64,000 nt of DNA, from positions 1 through 64,000 of the forward strand of contig NZ_JAELXT010000016.1 in NCBI RefSeq assembly GCF_016427565.1, in the 5' to 3' direction. A program made the translations under genes and the position numbers. The DNA comes from Microvirga splendida. Its GTDB lineage: Bacteria > Pseudomonadota > Alphaproteobacteria > Rhizobiales > Beijerinckiaceae. Within the stretch, counting starts at the first letter, position 1. Each line of letters begins with the position of its first letter. The notes below the pieces were generated by a model. It was not told where the DNA came from. It was given only the letters and a program-made list of their open reading frames with translations, and made no database searches. Positions 52,011 through 63,918 of this stretch are shown here, in pieces.

Positions 52011-53759
52011 TCAGCCAACCGCCGCCATCATGGACGTGAAGGCCTCCTCGGCGGCAATCACCGTCGCCATCTGGACCGTGTGAGCGAAGCGGTAAGCTTC
52101 GCCGTAGATCGTCTCGTCAGGAAACTCTGTGATGAGAGTCAGCGGGGTCGGGTGCCGCTCGTCCGCCGTGATCAGGCAGGGGATGTCGTTGATGATCTCG
52201 TAGGGCGTGCCGCCGGAATGGATCGAGCAAATCTCGATCTGGCGCCGGTTGAACTCGGCCAGGCCTGGGACGGCCGACAGGCCTGTCGTGACGGCTTCGA
52301 TCAGCGTCCTGGCCGTTTCGCTCCAGGCGGGATGGTGCCTCATGATGAGGAAGAAGCCCTTCGGGATCGTCCAGAGCTCGAAGCCGCGCGGCAGGTAGCC
52401 CGTGAACGGCCTGGTCCATTCATGGGCCGGGTAGCCGTGCAGGTTGAGGTGAAGCTGTGCGCCCGACAGGGCCAGGGCCTGGTTGCGGGCGCCGATCTCG
52501 TAGCCGGGTTCGGCGCGGCCGTATTCCAGATCATTGCCCAGCGACGTGTAGCGCGCGGCATGGTGCATGTGCCGCGGGCTGCCCTCGCAGAGGCGGCCAT
52601 GCAGCGCATAGCCGTCCGGGTTTTCGACCGGGATATAGGCGATGTTGGCCTCGGGATTGGCGAGAAGCCGGCGCACGGCCCTCAAGGTTCCAACGGGAGC
52701 CGAGGTCTCGTTGGCGTGCTGTCCGCTCGTGACGAGGACGGCCGGGCGCGAGCCGGGACGATAGATGCCGCGCACCGGCCGCCCCTCGCGGGAGACACCC
52801 TCGAAGGCATCGCCAGGAAGCTCCGCAAGCTCGCGATGGATCTGAGCCAAGGACGGCGCGGCGTCCGCCGCCTCGATATCCTGCTCCGGCCGGACCGGAT
52901 CGGACGGCACGCCGAAAGAGCGCAGCGTCACGCGAACATGCGCATCGCCCTCGCCTGCGCGGATATCCGGCACGATCTGACCCGGCTGCAGGCCCCGGTC
53001 GTCGGAGGGGCGGCCCGAGTGGTGCTTGAAGAACTCGAGAATGGAGAAATAGAAATCCTCGTGCAGCGCCTCGCGGGTGCTCATGACCTCGTCGCCGTAA
53101 GCGAGCTCGCGCTCGATGCCGGGAATAGCGACATCGATGGCGAGCGTCTCCACATAGGGCTCCGTTGCCGGCCAGTCATGGGCCAAGACAGCCCCCATCA
53201 CCTTATGGAACACCTGCTCGATCTCGGTCTCGACCGGCTCGTCGAGATCGGCGCCCCCATCGATACGCCCCGTCACCTTCAGCCAGCCGGTAGGCGTGAG
53301 GTCGACCTGGTCCAGATGGTTGGTGCGCAGGCGGTTGGGCGCGAAGACCTCATGCTTCGCGACGCTCTCATCCGCATATTCCAGCGTGACCTCATAGGTC
53401 AGATCGGCCTCGCCGGGCTCGAAGCGGGTCTCGATGCTGCCGAGCAGGGCCGCCAGGGGATAAGCCTCGGAGAGGAAGCGGAGGCGGTCGGCATTCTCAT
53501 GCACGGGGTAGCGCACGATCGCGCGGGTCACGCCCGCCATGTCGAACTCTTCCAGGAAGGCATGGACGAGCGGCTTGTAGGCGCTGCGCAGGCGGGCATG
53601 GACGCCCGCATCGGCGAAGACCTGTTCGGCCCGGCGACGCGCCGCCTCGTCCTCGAACAGCCAGGCCTCGAGGACCATGCCGCGATGATCATCGCTGGCC
53701 CATTCGCGCACGAGGGCATCGAGAGTGCGCGGAACCCGCTCGTCGAGCAAAATCGTCAT
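52011..53759 (-). CDS. M14-family zinc carboxypeptidase in a peptide-importer operon
   Basis: 582 residues. The C-terminal half carries the M14 zinc site: HxxE in TSGQHANETSAPVG, the downstream His in LHLNLHGYPAHEW, and a catalytic Glu probably in LTLITEFPDE. The first roughly 320 residues are an N-terminal region with no family I recognise. No signal peptide is visible, suggesting a cytoplasmic enzyme that trims imported peptides. The ATG at 53759 overlaps the permease stop (ATGA); the longer open frame upstream lies inside that gene. Confidence 0.85.
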   Translation of the reverse strand: MTILLDERVPRTLDALVREWASDDHRGMVLEAWLFEDEAARRRAEQVFADAGVHARLRSAYKPLVHAFLEEFDMAGVTRAIVRYPVHENADRLRFLSEAYPLAALLGSIETRFEPGEADLTYEVTLEYADESVAKHEVFAPNRLRTNHLDQVDLTPTGWLKVTGRIDGGADLDEPVETEIEQVFHKVMGAVLAHDWPATEPYVETLAIDVAIPGIERELAYGDEVMSTREALHEDFYFSILEFFKHHSGRPSDDRGLQPGQIVPDIRAGEGDAHVRVTLRSFGVPSDPVRPEQDIEAADAAPSLAQIHRELAELPGDAFEGVSREGRPVRGIYRPGSRPAVLVTSGQHANETSAPVGTLRAVRRLLANPEANIAYIPVENPDGYALHGRLCEGSPRHMHHAARYTSLGNDLEYGRAEPGYEIGARNQALALSGAQLHLNLHGYPAHEWTRPFTGYLPRGFELWTIPKGFFLIMRHHPAWSETARTLIEAVTTGLSAVPGLAEFNRRQIEICSIHSGGTPYEIINDIPCLITADERHPTPLTLITEFPDETIYGEAYRFAHTVQMATVIAAEEAFTSMMAAVG

Positions 53760-54613
53760 TTCGAGGTCTGTCCTGTCGGGTCGAGATAATCGCGCAGCCA
53801 GTCGCCCAGAAGGTTCAGGCCGAGCACGGTGAACATGATGGCGAGCCCGGGGAACACGCTGACCCACCAGGCGGTCTGCAGATAGGTGCGCCCATCGGCC
53901 AGCATGCCGCCCCAACTCGGGATGAGCGGATCGACGCCGAGGCCGAGGAAGGTCAGGCTGCTCTCCAACAGGATGTTGTTGGCCACCTGCAGGGTCATGA
54001 GGATCACGATGGGGCCGAGCACGTTGGGCAGCACGTGCGTGAAGATGATGCGCCCGTTGCTAACACCGATGGCGCGGGCGGAGAGAATGAACTCGCGCTC
54101 CCGCAGGGCCAGCACGGAGCCGCGCACGAGGCGGGCATATTGCACCCATTGGGTGGCGATCATGACGAGGATCACTTTGTCGATGCCCGCACCCAGAATG
54201 GCCAGGAACATGATCGCCACCAGGATGAAGGGCAGCGCGAGCTGAATGTCCACGAAGCGCATCAGGAGTATCTCGGCAATGCCGCGATAATAACCCGCCG
54301 CCAAACCGACAAGGGTGCCGATGGTGACGGCGCCGAGCACGGAGAGAAAGCCGACCATGAGCGAAATCTTGCCGCCCACGGCGACGCGGGCCAGCACGTC
54401 GCGGCCAAGGGGGTCGGTGCCGAGGATGTGCTCCCAGCTCTCGAACGGCGGGATGAGCCTCGCCATAAGGTCCATGCCCTCGCCGCCATCCGGAAACAGG
54501 ACCGGGGAGAGCAGCACGACCAGGGTAATACCGCCTGCAAAGAGGATGCCGAGGACAAGCTCGAGCGACTTGAACCACGAGCGCGACGGGGAGACAGCCT
54601 GAGCCGTTGCCAT
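53756..54613 (-). CDS. Second peptide ABC importer, permease (DppC type)
   Basis: 285-residue permease. An N-terminal helix (about 16-36) is followed by the transport domain, with GTDPLGRDVLARVAVGGKISL as signature (in two parts: GTDPLGRDVL and ARVAVGGKISL) and REREFILSARAIGVSNGRI as EAA loop. It lies 5 bp from the DppB-type gene and overlaps the carboxypeptidase gene by 4 bp. Confidence 0.93.
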   Translation of the reverse strand: MATAQAVSPSRSWFKSLELVLGILFAGGITLVVLLSPVLFPDGGEGMDLMARLIPPFESWEHILGTDPLGRDVLARVAVGGKISLMVGFLSVLGAVTIGTLVGLAAGYYRGIAEILLMRFVDIQLALPFILVAIMFLAILGAGIDKVILVMIATQWVQYARLVRGSVLALREREFILSARAIGVSNGRIIFTHVLPNVLGPIVILMTLQVANNILLESSLTFLGLGVDPLIPSWGGMLADGRTYLQTAWWVSVFPGLAIMFTVLGLNLLGDWLRDYLDPTGQTSK

Positions 54614-54618
54614 GGGCT

Positions 54619-55542
54619 TTACTCCGTCCGGATGCGCGGATCGATCAGCCCATAGGCGATATCGACCAGGAGATTGATGAGAACGATGAACAGCGCCAGC
54701 ACCGTGATGGCGCCCTGGAGCACCGGATAGTCGCGGTTGGAGATGGCATCGAACGCGAGCGAGCCCATGCCCGGCCAGTTGAACACCCGCTCCACGATCA
54801 CGATGCCGCCGATGAGGCTGCCGAACTGCAGGCCGATGTAGGTGACGAGCGGAATCGCCGAGTTGCGCAGGGCATGCTTGTACAGGACCACCCGGTCGCG
54901 CAGCCCCTTGGAGCGCGCCACCATGATGTATTGCTGTGAGAGCGTCTCCAGCATGGAGGTGCGAACGAGGCGCACGTTCGTCGCGGTGAGGATGATCGCC
55001 ATGGTGAGCGCCGGCATGACGAAGCTCTCCGGCCCTTCCATGCCGCTCGGCGGCAGGATGCCGAGCACGATGGAGAACAGCAGCACCAGCATGATGGCGA
55101 GCCAGAAATTCGGAAAGGACAGCCCCACCAGCGACAGGATGCGGATGAGCTGATCCGGCCAGCGGCCGCGATGGACAGCGGCGTAGATGCCGAGCGGCAC
55201 GGACAGGACGATGGATATCAGGAGCGAGACGAAAGCCAGGAGAAGCGTTGCCGGAAGCGCCTGGGCGATCAGCGCGGAAACGGGTGTCGCGCCCATGAAG
55301 CTCTTGCCGAAATCGCCGACGAAAATTCCCCGCAGGAAGCCGAGATATTGGACGTAGAAGGGGCGCTCAAGACCGAGCGCCTGCCGGATGTTCTGCAGGT
55401 CCTGCTCGGTGACATTGCCGCCGCCGCTGAGCAGCATGACGGCCGGATCGCCGGAGAGCCGGATCGCGAAAGCCACGATCAGGGTGACGGCCAGGATCAC
55501 GAAGATCGCCTGCAGCAATCGCTTGAGGATGAAGCCTGCCAT
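54619..55542 (-). CDS. Second peptide ABC importer, permease (DppB type)
   Basis: 307-residue permease with an N-terminal helix (ILKRLLQAIFVILAVTLIVAF), EAA loop VARSKGLRDRVVLYKHALRN, and the family C-terminus IAYGLIDPRIRTE. It is separated from the binding-protein gene by 114 bp containing a strong hairpin. Confidence 0.93.
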   Translation of the reverse strand: MAGFILKRLLQAIFVILAVTLIVAFAIRLSGDPAVMLLSGGGNVTEQDLQNIRQALGLERPFYVQYLGFLRGIFVGDFGKSFMGATPVSALIAQALPATLLLAFVSLLISIVLSVPLGIYAAVHRGRWPDQLIRILSLVGLSFPNFWLAIMLVLLFSIVLGILPPSGMEGPESFVMPALTMAIILTATNVRLVRTSMLETLSQQYIMVARSKGLRDRVVLYKHALRNSAIPLVTYIGLQFGSLIGGIVIVERVFNWPGMGSLAFDAISNRDYPVLQGAITVLALFIVLINLLVDIAYGLIDPRIRTE

Positions 55543-55583
55543 GCCGTGGTCCGTCCGGGTTTCGGTGTTGTTGCTTTTGAAAG

Positions 55584-55605
55584 AGGCCCCGCTCGCGCGG
55601 GGCCT
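55584..55605 (-). terminator. Intercistronic hairpin after the second binding-protein gene
   Basis: AGGCCCCGC/GCGGGGCCT is a 9-bp stem with a 4-nt loop. On the minus strand the tail is CTTTC, so it may act as a partial terminator, lowering permease relative to binding-protein expression. Confidence 0.6.
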
Positions 55606-55656
55606 GCTCGTGTCGTCGGTGCGCGGCGCCCGTTTGAAGGCGCCGGAGCGGTCCGC

Positions 55657-57183
55657 TTACTCCACGGTCGTTTCGGTGAAGCGGAAGCGGCGGTCGGCGG
55701 GAGCGTCGAAGTTCTTCACCCGCTTGTTCACGCCGTAGATCGTGTTCTGGTTGTAAAGCGGGAGCTCGAGCGCCTGATCGGCCACGTAGCGGGCCACTTC
55801 CTGCAGGATCTTCTCACGCTCCTTCACATCGTAGACCGTGCGCTGCTTCTCGAGAAGTGCATCGAGCTTCGGATCGCTGCCGTACGGGTTCCACTTCTCG
55901 CCCGTGTGGTACATCAGGTAAGCCGTGTTGTCGTAGTCGAAGGTCCAGCCGCCCCAGGCCTGGTGCCAGGCTTCGCCTGTCTTGCCGTTCGGGATGATGT
56001 CGTTGAGCAGGACCGGCGGCTCGTGCGGCTGGAGCGAGGGCTTCAGACCCAGCGCCTGCAGATAGCCCGCCGTAGCCTGAGCCACCTCGCGGAAGGTCGC
56101 ATCGTTGCCGCGGAAATCGATCCGCACCGGAGCGCCGGCCGGAACCTTCGCGTCCTGCAGCATTTTCTTCGCCTTGGCGAGATCGAAGGGCACCGGCTTC
56201 ATGGCCGGATCGTTGCCGAAGGACAGCTCCGACTGGAAGCTGGCGATCGGCTTGGCGTGGCCGAGGAGCACCGCCTTGATGATCGCATCGCGGTCGACGC
56301 CCGTGATGAGCGCCTTGCGGACGTTCGGGTCCTTCGTGATGCCTTCCTTGGTGTTGAAGCGCAGCGAGACCACCGTCGGGCCAGTGATGCTGACGAGGTC
56401 GAGATTCGGGCTCTTCTCGACCGTCGGCGCAAGGCCGAAGGGAATAAGCGTCGCGACATCGATGCGGCCGGCCTGGAGTTCGGCGACCTGCGTGTTCGCC
56501 TCGGAGATAAAGCGGGTCACGACCTTGTCGAGCTTGGGAGCACCGCCCCAGTGCTCGGGGTTGGCTTCCAGAACCAGGTTCACCTTCGGATTGTACTCGA
56601 CGAACTTGAACGGGCCGGTGCCGACCGGATGGGTGTTGAAATAGGCGTCACCCTTCTCCTGGATGTACTTCGGCGGCACGATCATCGCGCCGTAGCCAGC
56701 GAGCTTGGTGAGCAGAACGGGATCGGGCTGCTTCATGACGAAGTCGACCGTATTCTCGTCCACAACCTCGACATGGTCGATGGAGGTATAGTTCGACTGC
56801 TGCGGGCCCTTCTTGCCTTCTTCACCGAGAAGGCGGTCGAAGGTGAACTTCACGGCTTCCGCATTGAAGGGTTCGCCGTTATGGAACTTCACGTTCTCGC
56901 GCAGCTTGAAGCGGATGCGCTTGTTGTCGTCCAAGAGCTCCCAGGACGTGGCAAGACCCGGCTTCAGCTTCATGTCCGCGCCGCGGGCGGTCAGCCCGTC
57001 GAAGATGTTGTTGGCGGCGGACGACCAATCGACCAGGAAGGTGTCGATCGGATCCCAGCTGCCGGGATCGATGGCGACGGCGGTCGTCAGGGTGCCGGCC
57101 GCCTGCGCACTCACCGCCATCAGCGGCGCCAGGGCCACTGCGGTCGTGAAACCGAGCGCTTTCAGTGTTGTCGAAAACTTCAT
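55657..57183 (-). CDS. Second peptide ABC importer, substrate-binding protein
   Basis: 508-residue periplasmic binding protein of the SBP_bac_5 family. The signal peptide ends near residue 29 (VSAQA). Family features are IDTFLVDWSSAANNIFDGLT, KLRENVKFHNGEPFNAEAVKF and GTGPFKFVEYNPKVNLVL. It lies between the ATPase gene and the permease genes, an unusual order for Dpp operons. Ligand is unknown; flanking peptidases favour peptides. Confidence 0.93.
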   Translation of the reverse strand: MKFSTTLKALGFTTAVALAPLMAVSAQAAGTLTTAVAIDPGSWDPIDTFLVDWSSAANNIFDGLTARGADMKLKPGLATSWELLDDNKRIRFKLRENVKFHNGEPFNAEAVKFTFDRLLGEEGKKGPQQSNYTSIDHVEVVDENTVDFVMKQPDPVLLTKLAGYGAMIVPPKYIQEKGDAYFNTHPVGTGPFKFVEYNPKVNLVLEANPEHWGGAPKLDKVVTRFISEANTQVAELQAGRIDVATLIPFGLAPTVEKSPNLDLVSITGPTVVSLRFNTKEGITKDPNVRKALITGVDRDAIIKAVLLGHAKPIASFQSELSFGNDPAMKPVPFDLAKAKKMLQDAKVPAGAPVRIDFRGNDATFREVAQATAGYLQALGLKPSLQPHEPPVLLNDIIPNGKTGEAWHQAWGGWTFDYDNTAYLMYHTGEKWNPYGSDPKLDALLEKQRTVYDVKEREKILQEVARYVADQALELPLYNQNTIYGVNKRVKNFDAPADRRFRFTETTVE

Positions 57184-57210
57184 CCTGTTATCTCCCTCTG
57201 GAAAACTTTT

Positions 57211-59085
<1,875 letters not shown>

Positions 59086-59253
59086 CCATCCACGCTCTTG
59101 AGACAGCACCGGCCTGAACACCGATCAAGCCAGCACCTCTTTGATACCTGTATCCATCACAGTCACGATGCCGCTACGTCAAGCACCGTTTGCGTCAGAT
59201 CAGGCAATCGCCTGGATCATAGATCCAGCACGGCGCAAAGCGCGAGTCCTTTG

Positions 59254-60519
59254 TTATTTTGTCACCCATTCGCCGCCACGCATCAGCGGCTCGGCCGTGC
59301 CGTCCTGTGTGATACCATCCACGTCCACCCGGTCGGAGCCGATCATCCAGTCGATATGGATCAGGCTCTTGTTGGAGCCGCGGGAGGCCAGCTCCTCCTC
59401 GCTCATGGCGCCACCGCCGCGGATGCATTTGCTGTAGGCTTGGCCGAGGGCAATGTGGCTGGAGGCGTTCTCGTCGAACAGGGTGTTGAAGAAGAGAAGC
59501 CCGCTCTGCGAGATCGGCGAGGAATAGGGCACCAGGGCCACCTCGCCGAGACGGCGCGCGCCCTCGTCCGTGTCCAGCACCTTGTTCAGCACGGCCTCGC
59601 CCGTGCGCGCCCTGCTCTCGACGATGCGTCCGCCCTCGAACCGCACCTGAATGTCCTGGATCAGGGTGCCGTTGTAGGAGAGCGGCTTGGTGCTCGTCAC
59701 CGTGCCATCCACGCGATCCTTGTGCGGCGTGGTGAAGACCTCCTCTGTGGGAATGTTGGCGTTGCAGACGAGGCCGTTCTTGGCCTTGGTCGAGCCGCCG
59801 TTCCACTCGTGGCCATCCGCCAGGCCGACGCGCAGGTCCGTGCCGGGGCCGCGGAAGTGGAGCGCAGCATAGTTCTTCTCGTTCAGCATCCGCGTGCGGG
59901 TCTGCAGGGCGGCGTTGTGCTTCTCCCAGGCGGCGATGGGATCCGGCGTGTCGACGCGGGACGCCGAGAAGATGGCCTGCCACAGCTTGGCCAGCGCCAC
60001 CTCGTCCGGATCGTCCGGGAACACGGTCTTGGCCCAGGCCGGGGTCGCGGCGGACACGATGGTCCAGTTGATGTCGAAACCGGCGATCATGTTGAGGGCC
60101 GGCATATAGGCCTTCGACCGGGCCCGGTTGGCGCGGGAGACCTTCTCCGGGTCCTCCTTGGCGAGGAGCGACGGATCCTCGCCCACGATGGCGAGACGGG
60201 CGGCGCCCTTCTTGTAGGCCTCGGCCATGCCCTCGTAGAGCCAGGCCGGAGCCGTGTCGAAGCTCTCGTCCCGCCCATGGCGGAAGCGTGTCAGCGTGCT
60301 CTCTTCGTCGGAGAAGATCGTGGTGACGAGGGAGGCGCCGGCCTTGTAGGCGTGCTCCGTGATGCGCCGAACGAGGGCCACAGCGTCGAGCGGCGCGGTC
60401 AGAACCAGTTCCTGCCCCGGCTTCAGCCCGAGCCCGACCCAAACGGCGACCTCCGCCAAACGGTCGAGAAGCTGGGCGTGGGAGGCCGCATCGGGCAAAT
60501 TCCGGACTTGTTCGTTCAT
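59254..60519 (-). CDS. M29-family metallo-aminopeptidase
   Basis: 421-residue cytoplasmic aminopeptidase of the PepS/AmpS/AmpT family. Conserved stretches include RGPGTDLRVGLADGHEWNGG (metal-ligand region), GSKAYMPALNMIAGFDINWT-like core, and IHIDWMIGSDRVDVDGI near the C-terminus with His and Asp ligands. It is upstream of the importer genes on the same strand and probably hydrolyses the peptides they bring in. A 168-bp gap before the ATPase gene could hold a second promoter. Confidence 0.9.
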   Translation of the reverse strand: MNEQVRNLPDAASHAQLLDRLAEVAVWVGLGLKPGQELVLTAPLDAVALVRRITEHAYKAGASLVTTIFSDEESTLTRFRHGRDESFDTAPAWLYEGMAEAYKKGAARLAIVGEDPSLLAKEDPEKVSRANRARSKAYMPALNMIAGFDINWTIVSAATPAWAKTVFPDDPDEVALAKLWQAIFSASRVDTPDPIAAWEKHNAALQTRTRMLNEKNYAALHFRGPGTDLRVGLADGHEWNGGSTKAKNGLVCNANIPTEEVFTTPHKDRVDGTVTSTKPLSYNGTLIQDIQVRFEGGRIVESRARTGEAVLNKVLDTDEGARRLGEVALVPYSSPISQSGLLFFNTLFDENASSHIALGQAYSKCIRGGGAMSEEELASRGSNKSLIHIDWMIGSDRVDVDGITQDGTAEPLMRGGEWVTK

Positions 60520-60602
60520 GATCGTGGTCTCTCGACGCTGGAAAGGATGACCGGAGAGGCTACACGGCCCTGCCGCTCATGCAACCTCACTGGCGTCAGG
60601 TC

Positions 60603-61709
60603 TCACATATTCTCGCGTCCGGCGACCCCAAGGGCCTCCGGGTCGAAGGCGATGCTCTTGATGATCGCGTGAACGGCAAGGCCAGGCTTCAGGCCAAGCT
60701 CCTCCACGGATTTGCGGGTCACGCGGGCCACAACAGGATCCCCGCCGCAATCGAGTTGCACATCAACGCTCGCTCCCTCGGCCTCGTCGATGGAGGAAAT
60801 GAATCCCGGCAGAACGTTCAGGGCGCTCAAGCCCTCGGGGGCCTTCAGCGACAGGATGATGTCGCGGGCCCGCAGACGCACGCGCAGGCTCGTGCCGATG
60901 GGATGCGGGAGGCGCGGGACGCTTAAAGTACCGGCTCTCGCCTGCAGCACGGTCAGGTCGTAAGCCGCATCGTGACCCGACACCTGTGCCTCGATCAGCG
61001 CGCCGGCCTCTGTGAGGCCGCTCTGCGCGAAGTAATGCGTATGCCGCAGGACTTCCGCCGCCGGACCGGAGGCGACGACCTTCCCCTCGGAGAGAACCAC
61101 CACAGAGGTCGCCAGCCGCGCGATCTCGGCCACGGAATGGCTGACGAGCACGATGGGAACGCCGCTCTCGTCGCGCAGGCGTTCGATATAAGGGTAGATC
61201 TCGGCCTTGCGCGCTTCGTCGAGGGAAGCAAGCGGCTCGTCCATCAACAGCAGCTGCGGATCGGCGAGCAGCGCCCGGCCGATGGCCACGCGCTGCTTCT
61301 CGCCGCCGGATAGCGTCGATGGGCGGCGGTCGAGCAGATGGGATATGCCGAGCAGATCCACCACATGATCGAAGCTCGCCTTCCGCTCGCTACTCGGCGT
61401 GAACCAGCGGCCGAAGAGCAGGTTGTGCCGCACGTTGAGATGCGGGAACAGCCGTCCCTCCTGAAACACAGTGCCGATGCGCCGCCTGTGCTTCGGAACG
61501 AGGATGTTTTTCTTCGTATCCACAAGCACCCGGCCCTGCACCACGATGCGTCCATGATCCGGCCGCACGAGCCCGCCGATGGCGTTCACGATGGTGGTCT
61601 TGCCGGAGCCTGACGGACCGAACAGGGCCGTGAGCTTGCCATCGGACTGGAAGCTTGCTTGCAGCGCGAAGGCGCCCTGCTCATGCTTGATGCCGACATC
61701 GAGGACCAT
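60603..61709 (-). CDS. modC: Molybdate ABC importer ATP-binding protein
   Basis: 368-residue ATPase. Walker A GPSGSGKTT is at 31-39, signature LSGGEKQRVAIGRALL, Walker B LLLMDEPLASLD. A C-terminal Mop/TOBE molybdate-binding domain (about 290-360, GTSLRVRLRARDIILSL) distinguishes ModC from other importers. The start shares a base with the modB stop (TGATG). The frame stays open far upstream but that part lies within modB. Confidence 0.95.
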   Translation of the reverse strand: MVLDVGIKHEQGAFALQASFQSDGKLTALFGPSGSGKTTIVNAIGGLVRPDHGRIVVQGRVLVDTKKNILVPKHRRRIGTVFQEGRLFPHLNVRHNLLFGRWFTPSSERKASFDHVVDLLGISHLLDRRPSTLSGGEKQRVAIGRALLADPQLLLMDEPLASLDEARKAEIYPYIERLRDESGVPIVLVSHSVAEIARLATSVVVLSEGKVVASGPAAEVLRHTHYFAQSGLTEAGALIEAQVSGHDAAYDLTVLQARAGTLSVPRLPHPIGTSLRVRLRARDIILSLKAPEGLSALNVLPGFISSIDEAEGASVDVQLDCGGDPVVARVTRKSVEELGLKPGLAVHAIIKSIAFDPEALGVAGRENM

Positions 61710-62404
61710 CAGGCGTGGACCCTGCGACGCACGCGCCGCGCCAGCCATTCGGACAGCCAGAGCGCCGCGATGGAGATGACGATGGACACGAGCGTCAGCC
61801 GCATCGCGCCGCCCTCGCCTCCCGGCACCTGGGTGTAGGCATAGATCGCGCTCGGGATGGTCTGCGTCTCGCCGGGGATGCTGGACACGAAGGTGATCGT
61901 GGCGCCGAACTCGCCCATCGCTTTCGCGAAGGAGAGCACCATGCCGGCGATGATGCCGGGCAGGATCAGCGGCAGCGTCACCACGCCGAACACCCATGCA
62001 GGATGCGCTCCGAGCGTGCCCGCCGCATCCTCGAGCTTGCGGTCGACGGCTGCGATGGACAGCCGGATGGCGCGCACCAGCAGGGGAAAGCCCATGATGG
62101 CGCAGGCGAGCGCGGCCCCCGTCCAGCGAAACGAGAACACGATTCCGAAATGCTCCGCGAGAAAGGCCCCGATAGGACCGCGGCGCCCGAAGCCGACGAG
62201 CAGGAACCAGCCGACCACCACAGGCGGCAGAACCAGCGGAAGATGCACGAGCACGTCGAGTGCCTGCCGCCCCCAGAAGCGGCCGCGTTCCAGCAGGAAC
62301 GCGATGGCGATGCCCGGAATGAGGCTTGCCGCCATGGCCACGAAGGCGACCTTCAGGCTCAGGCGAACGGCCGCCCATTCTTCCGGAGAAAGCCCCTCCA
62401 TCAT
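61709..62404 (-). CDS. modB: Molybdate ABC importer permease
   Basis: 231-residue permease with five or six helices. VLVHLPLVLPPVVVGWFLLV and MGEFGATITFVSSIPGETQT are ModB signatures, the second covering the EAA-like coupling loop. Two consecutive ATGs occur at the start. The first (62404) overlaps the modA stop as ATGA and is preferred. Confidence 0.95.
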   Translation of the reverse strand: MMEGLSPEEWAAVRLSLKVAFVAMAASLIPGIAIAFLLERGRFWGRQALDVLVHLPLVLPPVVVGWFLLVGFGRRGPIGAFLAEHFGIVFSFRWTGAALACAIMGFPLLVRAIRLSIAAVDRKLEDAAGTLGAHPAWVFGVVTLPLILPGIIAGMVLSFAKAMGEFGATITFVSSIPGETQTIPSAIYAYTQVPGGEGGAMRLTLVSIVISIAALWLSEWLARRVRRRVHA

Positions 62405-63222
62405 GAGCCCGCTTTGTTCAACAGGGTAAAGCCCTGCTTCTCGAAGAAGGGCCTGGCCTTGTCCGAGCGAAGAAAAGCCAGGAACTGCGCGGCATCGGGA
62501 TTGGTCGAATCCTTCGTGAGTGCGGCCGGGTAGACGATGGCCGGATGACTGCCTTCCGGAAAGGTTCCGACGATTGTGACGTTCGGGTCCGATACGGCAT
62601 CGGTCTTGTAGACGATCCCCAGCGGCGCCTCGCCGCGGGAGACGAGGAGCAGCGCCGCGCGCACGTTTTCGGTCTGCGCGACCCTGTCCTTCACGCCCGC
62701 CCATGCGCCGAGATGTTCGAGGGCGGCCTTGCCGTATTTGCCGGCCGGCACCGCATTCACATGCCCCATGGCCAGGCGGTTGCTGCCGAGGATCGCCGCG
62801 AGATCGAGGCTCGGCTTGAGCTCGATCTGCGTCTCGGAACCCTTCGGCGCAATGAGCACGAGGGAGTTGCCGAGGAGGCTGACGCGGCTTTCCGGCTGGA
62901 TCAGCCCCTTGGAGGCGGCATAATCCATCCAGTCGAGATCGGCGGAGAAGAAGATGTCGGCCGGGGCTCCCGCTTCGATCTGCCGGGCAAGCGCATTGCT
63001 GGCGGCATAGGACATTACGGCTCGCTTGCCGCTGTCGCGCATCCAGGCGGCGGCGGCCTCGTCGAGCGCGTTCTTCAGGCTGGCTGCGGCGAAGACAACC
63101 ACGTCGCGGTTCTGGGCCGAGGCTCCACCGGGCACCGCGAGACTCGTCCATGCCAGCGCAACCAGGAGCACCCGGGTGAATGCGCCGACGAAGCCTGCTC
63201 GATGGATGATCCTGCCGCTCAA
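62401..63222 (-). CDS. modA: Molybdate-binding periplasmic protein
   Basis: 273-residue exported binding protein. The signal peptide ends in GGASA near residue 36. FAAASLKNALDE is the ModA start motif with the oxyanion-binding Ser, and FFSADLDWMDYA and VSRGEAPLGIVYKTDA follow. The predicted start codon is TTG, and no ATG is available before the signal peptide. An internal GTG would give a shorter leader. First gene of modABC. Confidence 0.93.
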   Translation of the reverse strand: MSGRIIHRAGFVGAFTRVLLVALAWTSLAVPGGASAQNRDVVVFAAASLKNALDEAAAAWMRDSGKRAVMSYAASNALARQIEAGAPADIFFSADLDWMDYAASKGLIQPESRVSLLGNSLVLIAPKGSETQIELKPSLDLAAILGSNRLAMGHVNAVPAGKYGKAALEHLGAWAGVKDRVAQTENVRAALLLVSRGEAPLGIVYKTDAVSDPNVTIVGTFPEGSHPAIVYPAALTKDSTNPDAAQFLAFLRSDKARPFFEKQGFTLLNKAGS

Positions 63223-63273
63223 AGAAGAAGCCCTGCCCTTATCCGGCGCATCCTAGCCGAGTAGGCCGGCTCT

Positions 63274-63918
63274 TCAAGCGGCGCGACGGCGGGCCGAGGG
63301 CTTCTTCACCAAGGAACGGACCAGCCGATAGCCGAGCAGCACCGCCACGATGGCCGCATAGACCAGAGGCTCGGGCGGCCAGGACTTCACCACGAGGATG
63401 TAGTGGAGCACCGCGCCGACGGCCGCCACATAGACGAGCTTGTGCAGCCTGGCCCAGGCCTGCCCGCCCATGCGCCGGATCGCGGCATTGTTGGAGGTGA
63501 GGGCCAGGGGCACGAGGATCACGAAGGTCGCCATGCCGATGGTGATGTAGGGGCGCTTGACGATGTCGGCGACGATAGCCGCTACATCTAAGCCTTGGTC
63601 GAGCACGAGATAGGTCACGAGGTGCAGGGCGGCATAGTAGAACGCCAGCAGCCCGATGGCCCGGCGGTAGCGCAGCAGGTTGATGCCGAAGAGCTGCCGC
63701 AGCGGCGTGATCGCCAGCGTCGCGACGAGGAAGCGCAAGGCCCAGAGACCGAGCGCCTGCTCCAGATAGCGCATGGGATCGGCGCCGAGCTGGTCGGTGA
63801 TGCCGGCATAGAACAGCCACACGGCCGGAACGAACCCGACGATGTAGACGAGGATCTTCGGCACTTGCGGCAGGGCGAAGCCCTTGGCCGCGCCGGCCGC
63901 AGAGGTTCTTCCCGCCAT
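63274..63918 (-). CDS. msrQ: Haem-binding membrane subunit MsrQ
   Basis: 214-residue integral membrane protein (YedZ family) that passes quinol electrons to the periplasmic methionine sulfoxide reductase MsrP. Six hydrophobic segments are visible, with haem-ligand histidines likely in YYAALHLVTYLV and ARLHKLVYVAAVGAVLHYIL. The ATG at 63918 shares its A with the msrP stop (TGATG); a TTG one codon upstream is less likely. Confidence 0.95.
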   Translation of the reverse strand: MAGRTSAAGAAKGFALPQVPKILVYIVGFVPAVWLFYAGITDQLGADPMRYLEQALGLWALRFLVATLAITPLRQLFGINLLRYRRAIGLLAFYYAALHLVTYLVLDQGLDVAAIVADIVKRPYITIGMATFVILVPLALTSNNAAIRRMGGQAWARLHKLVYVAAVGAVLHYILVVKSWPPEPLVYAAIVAVLLGYRLVRSLVKKPSARRRAA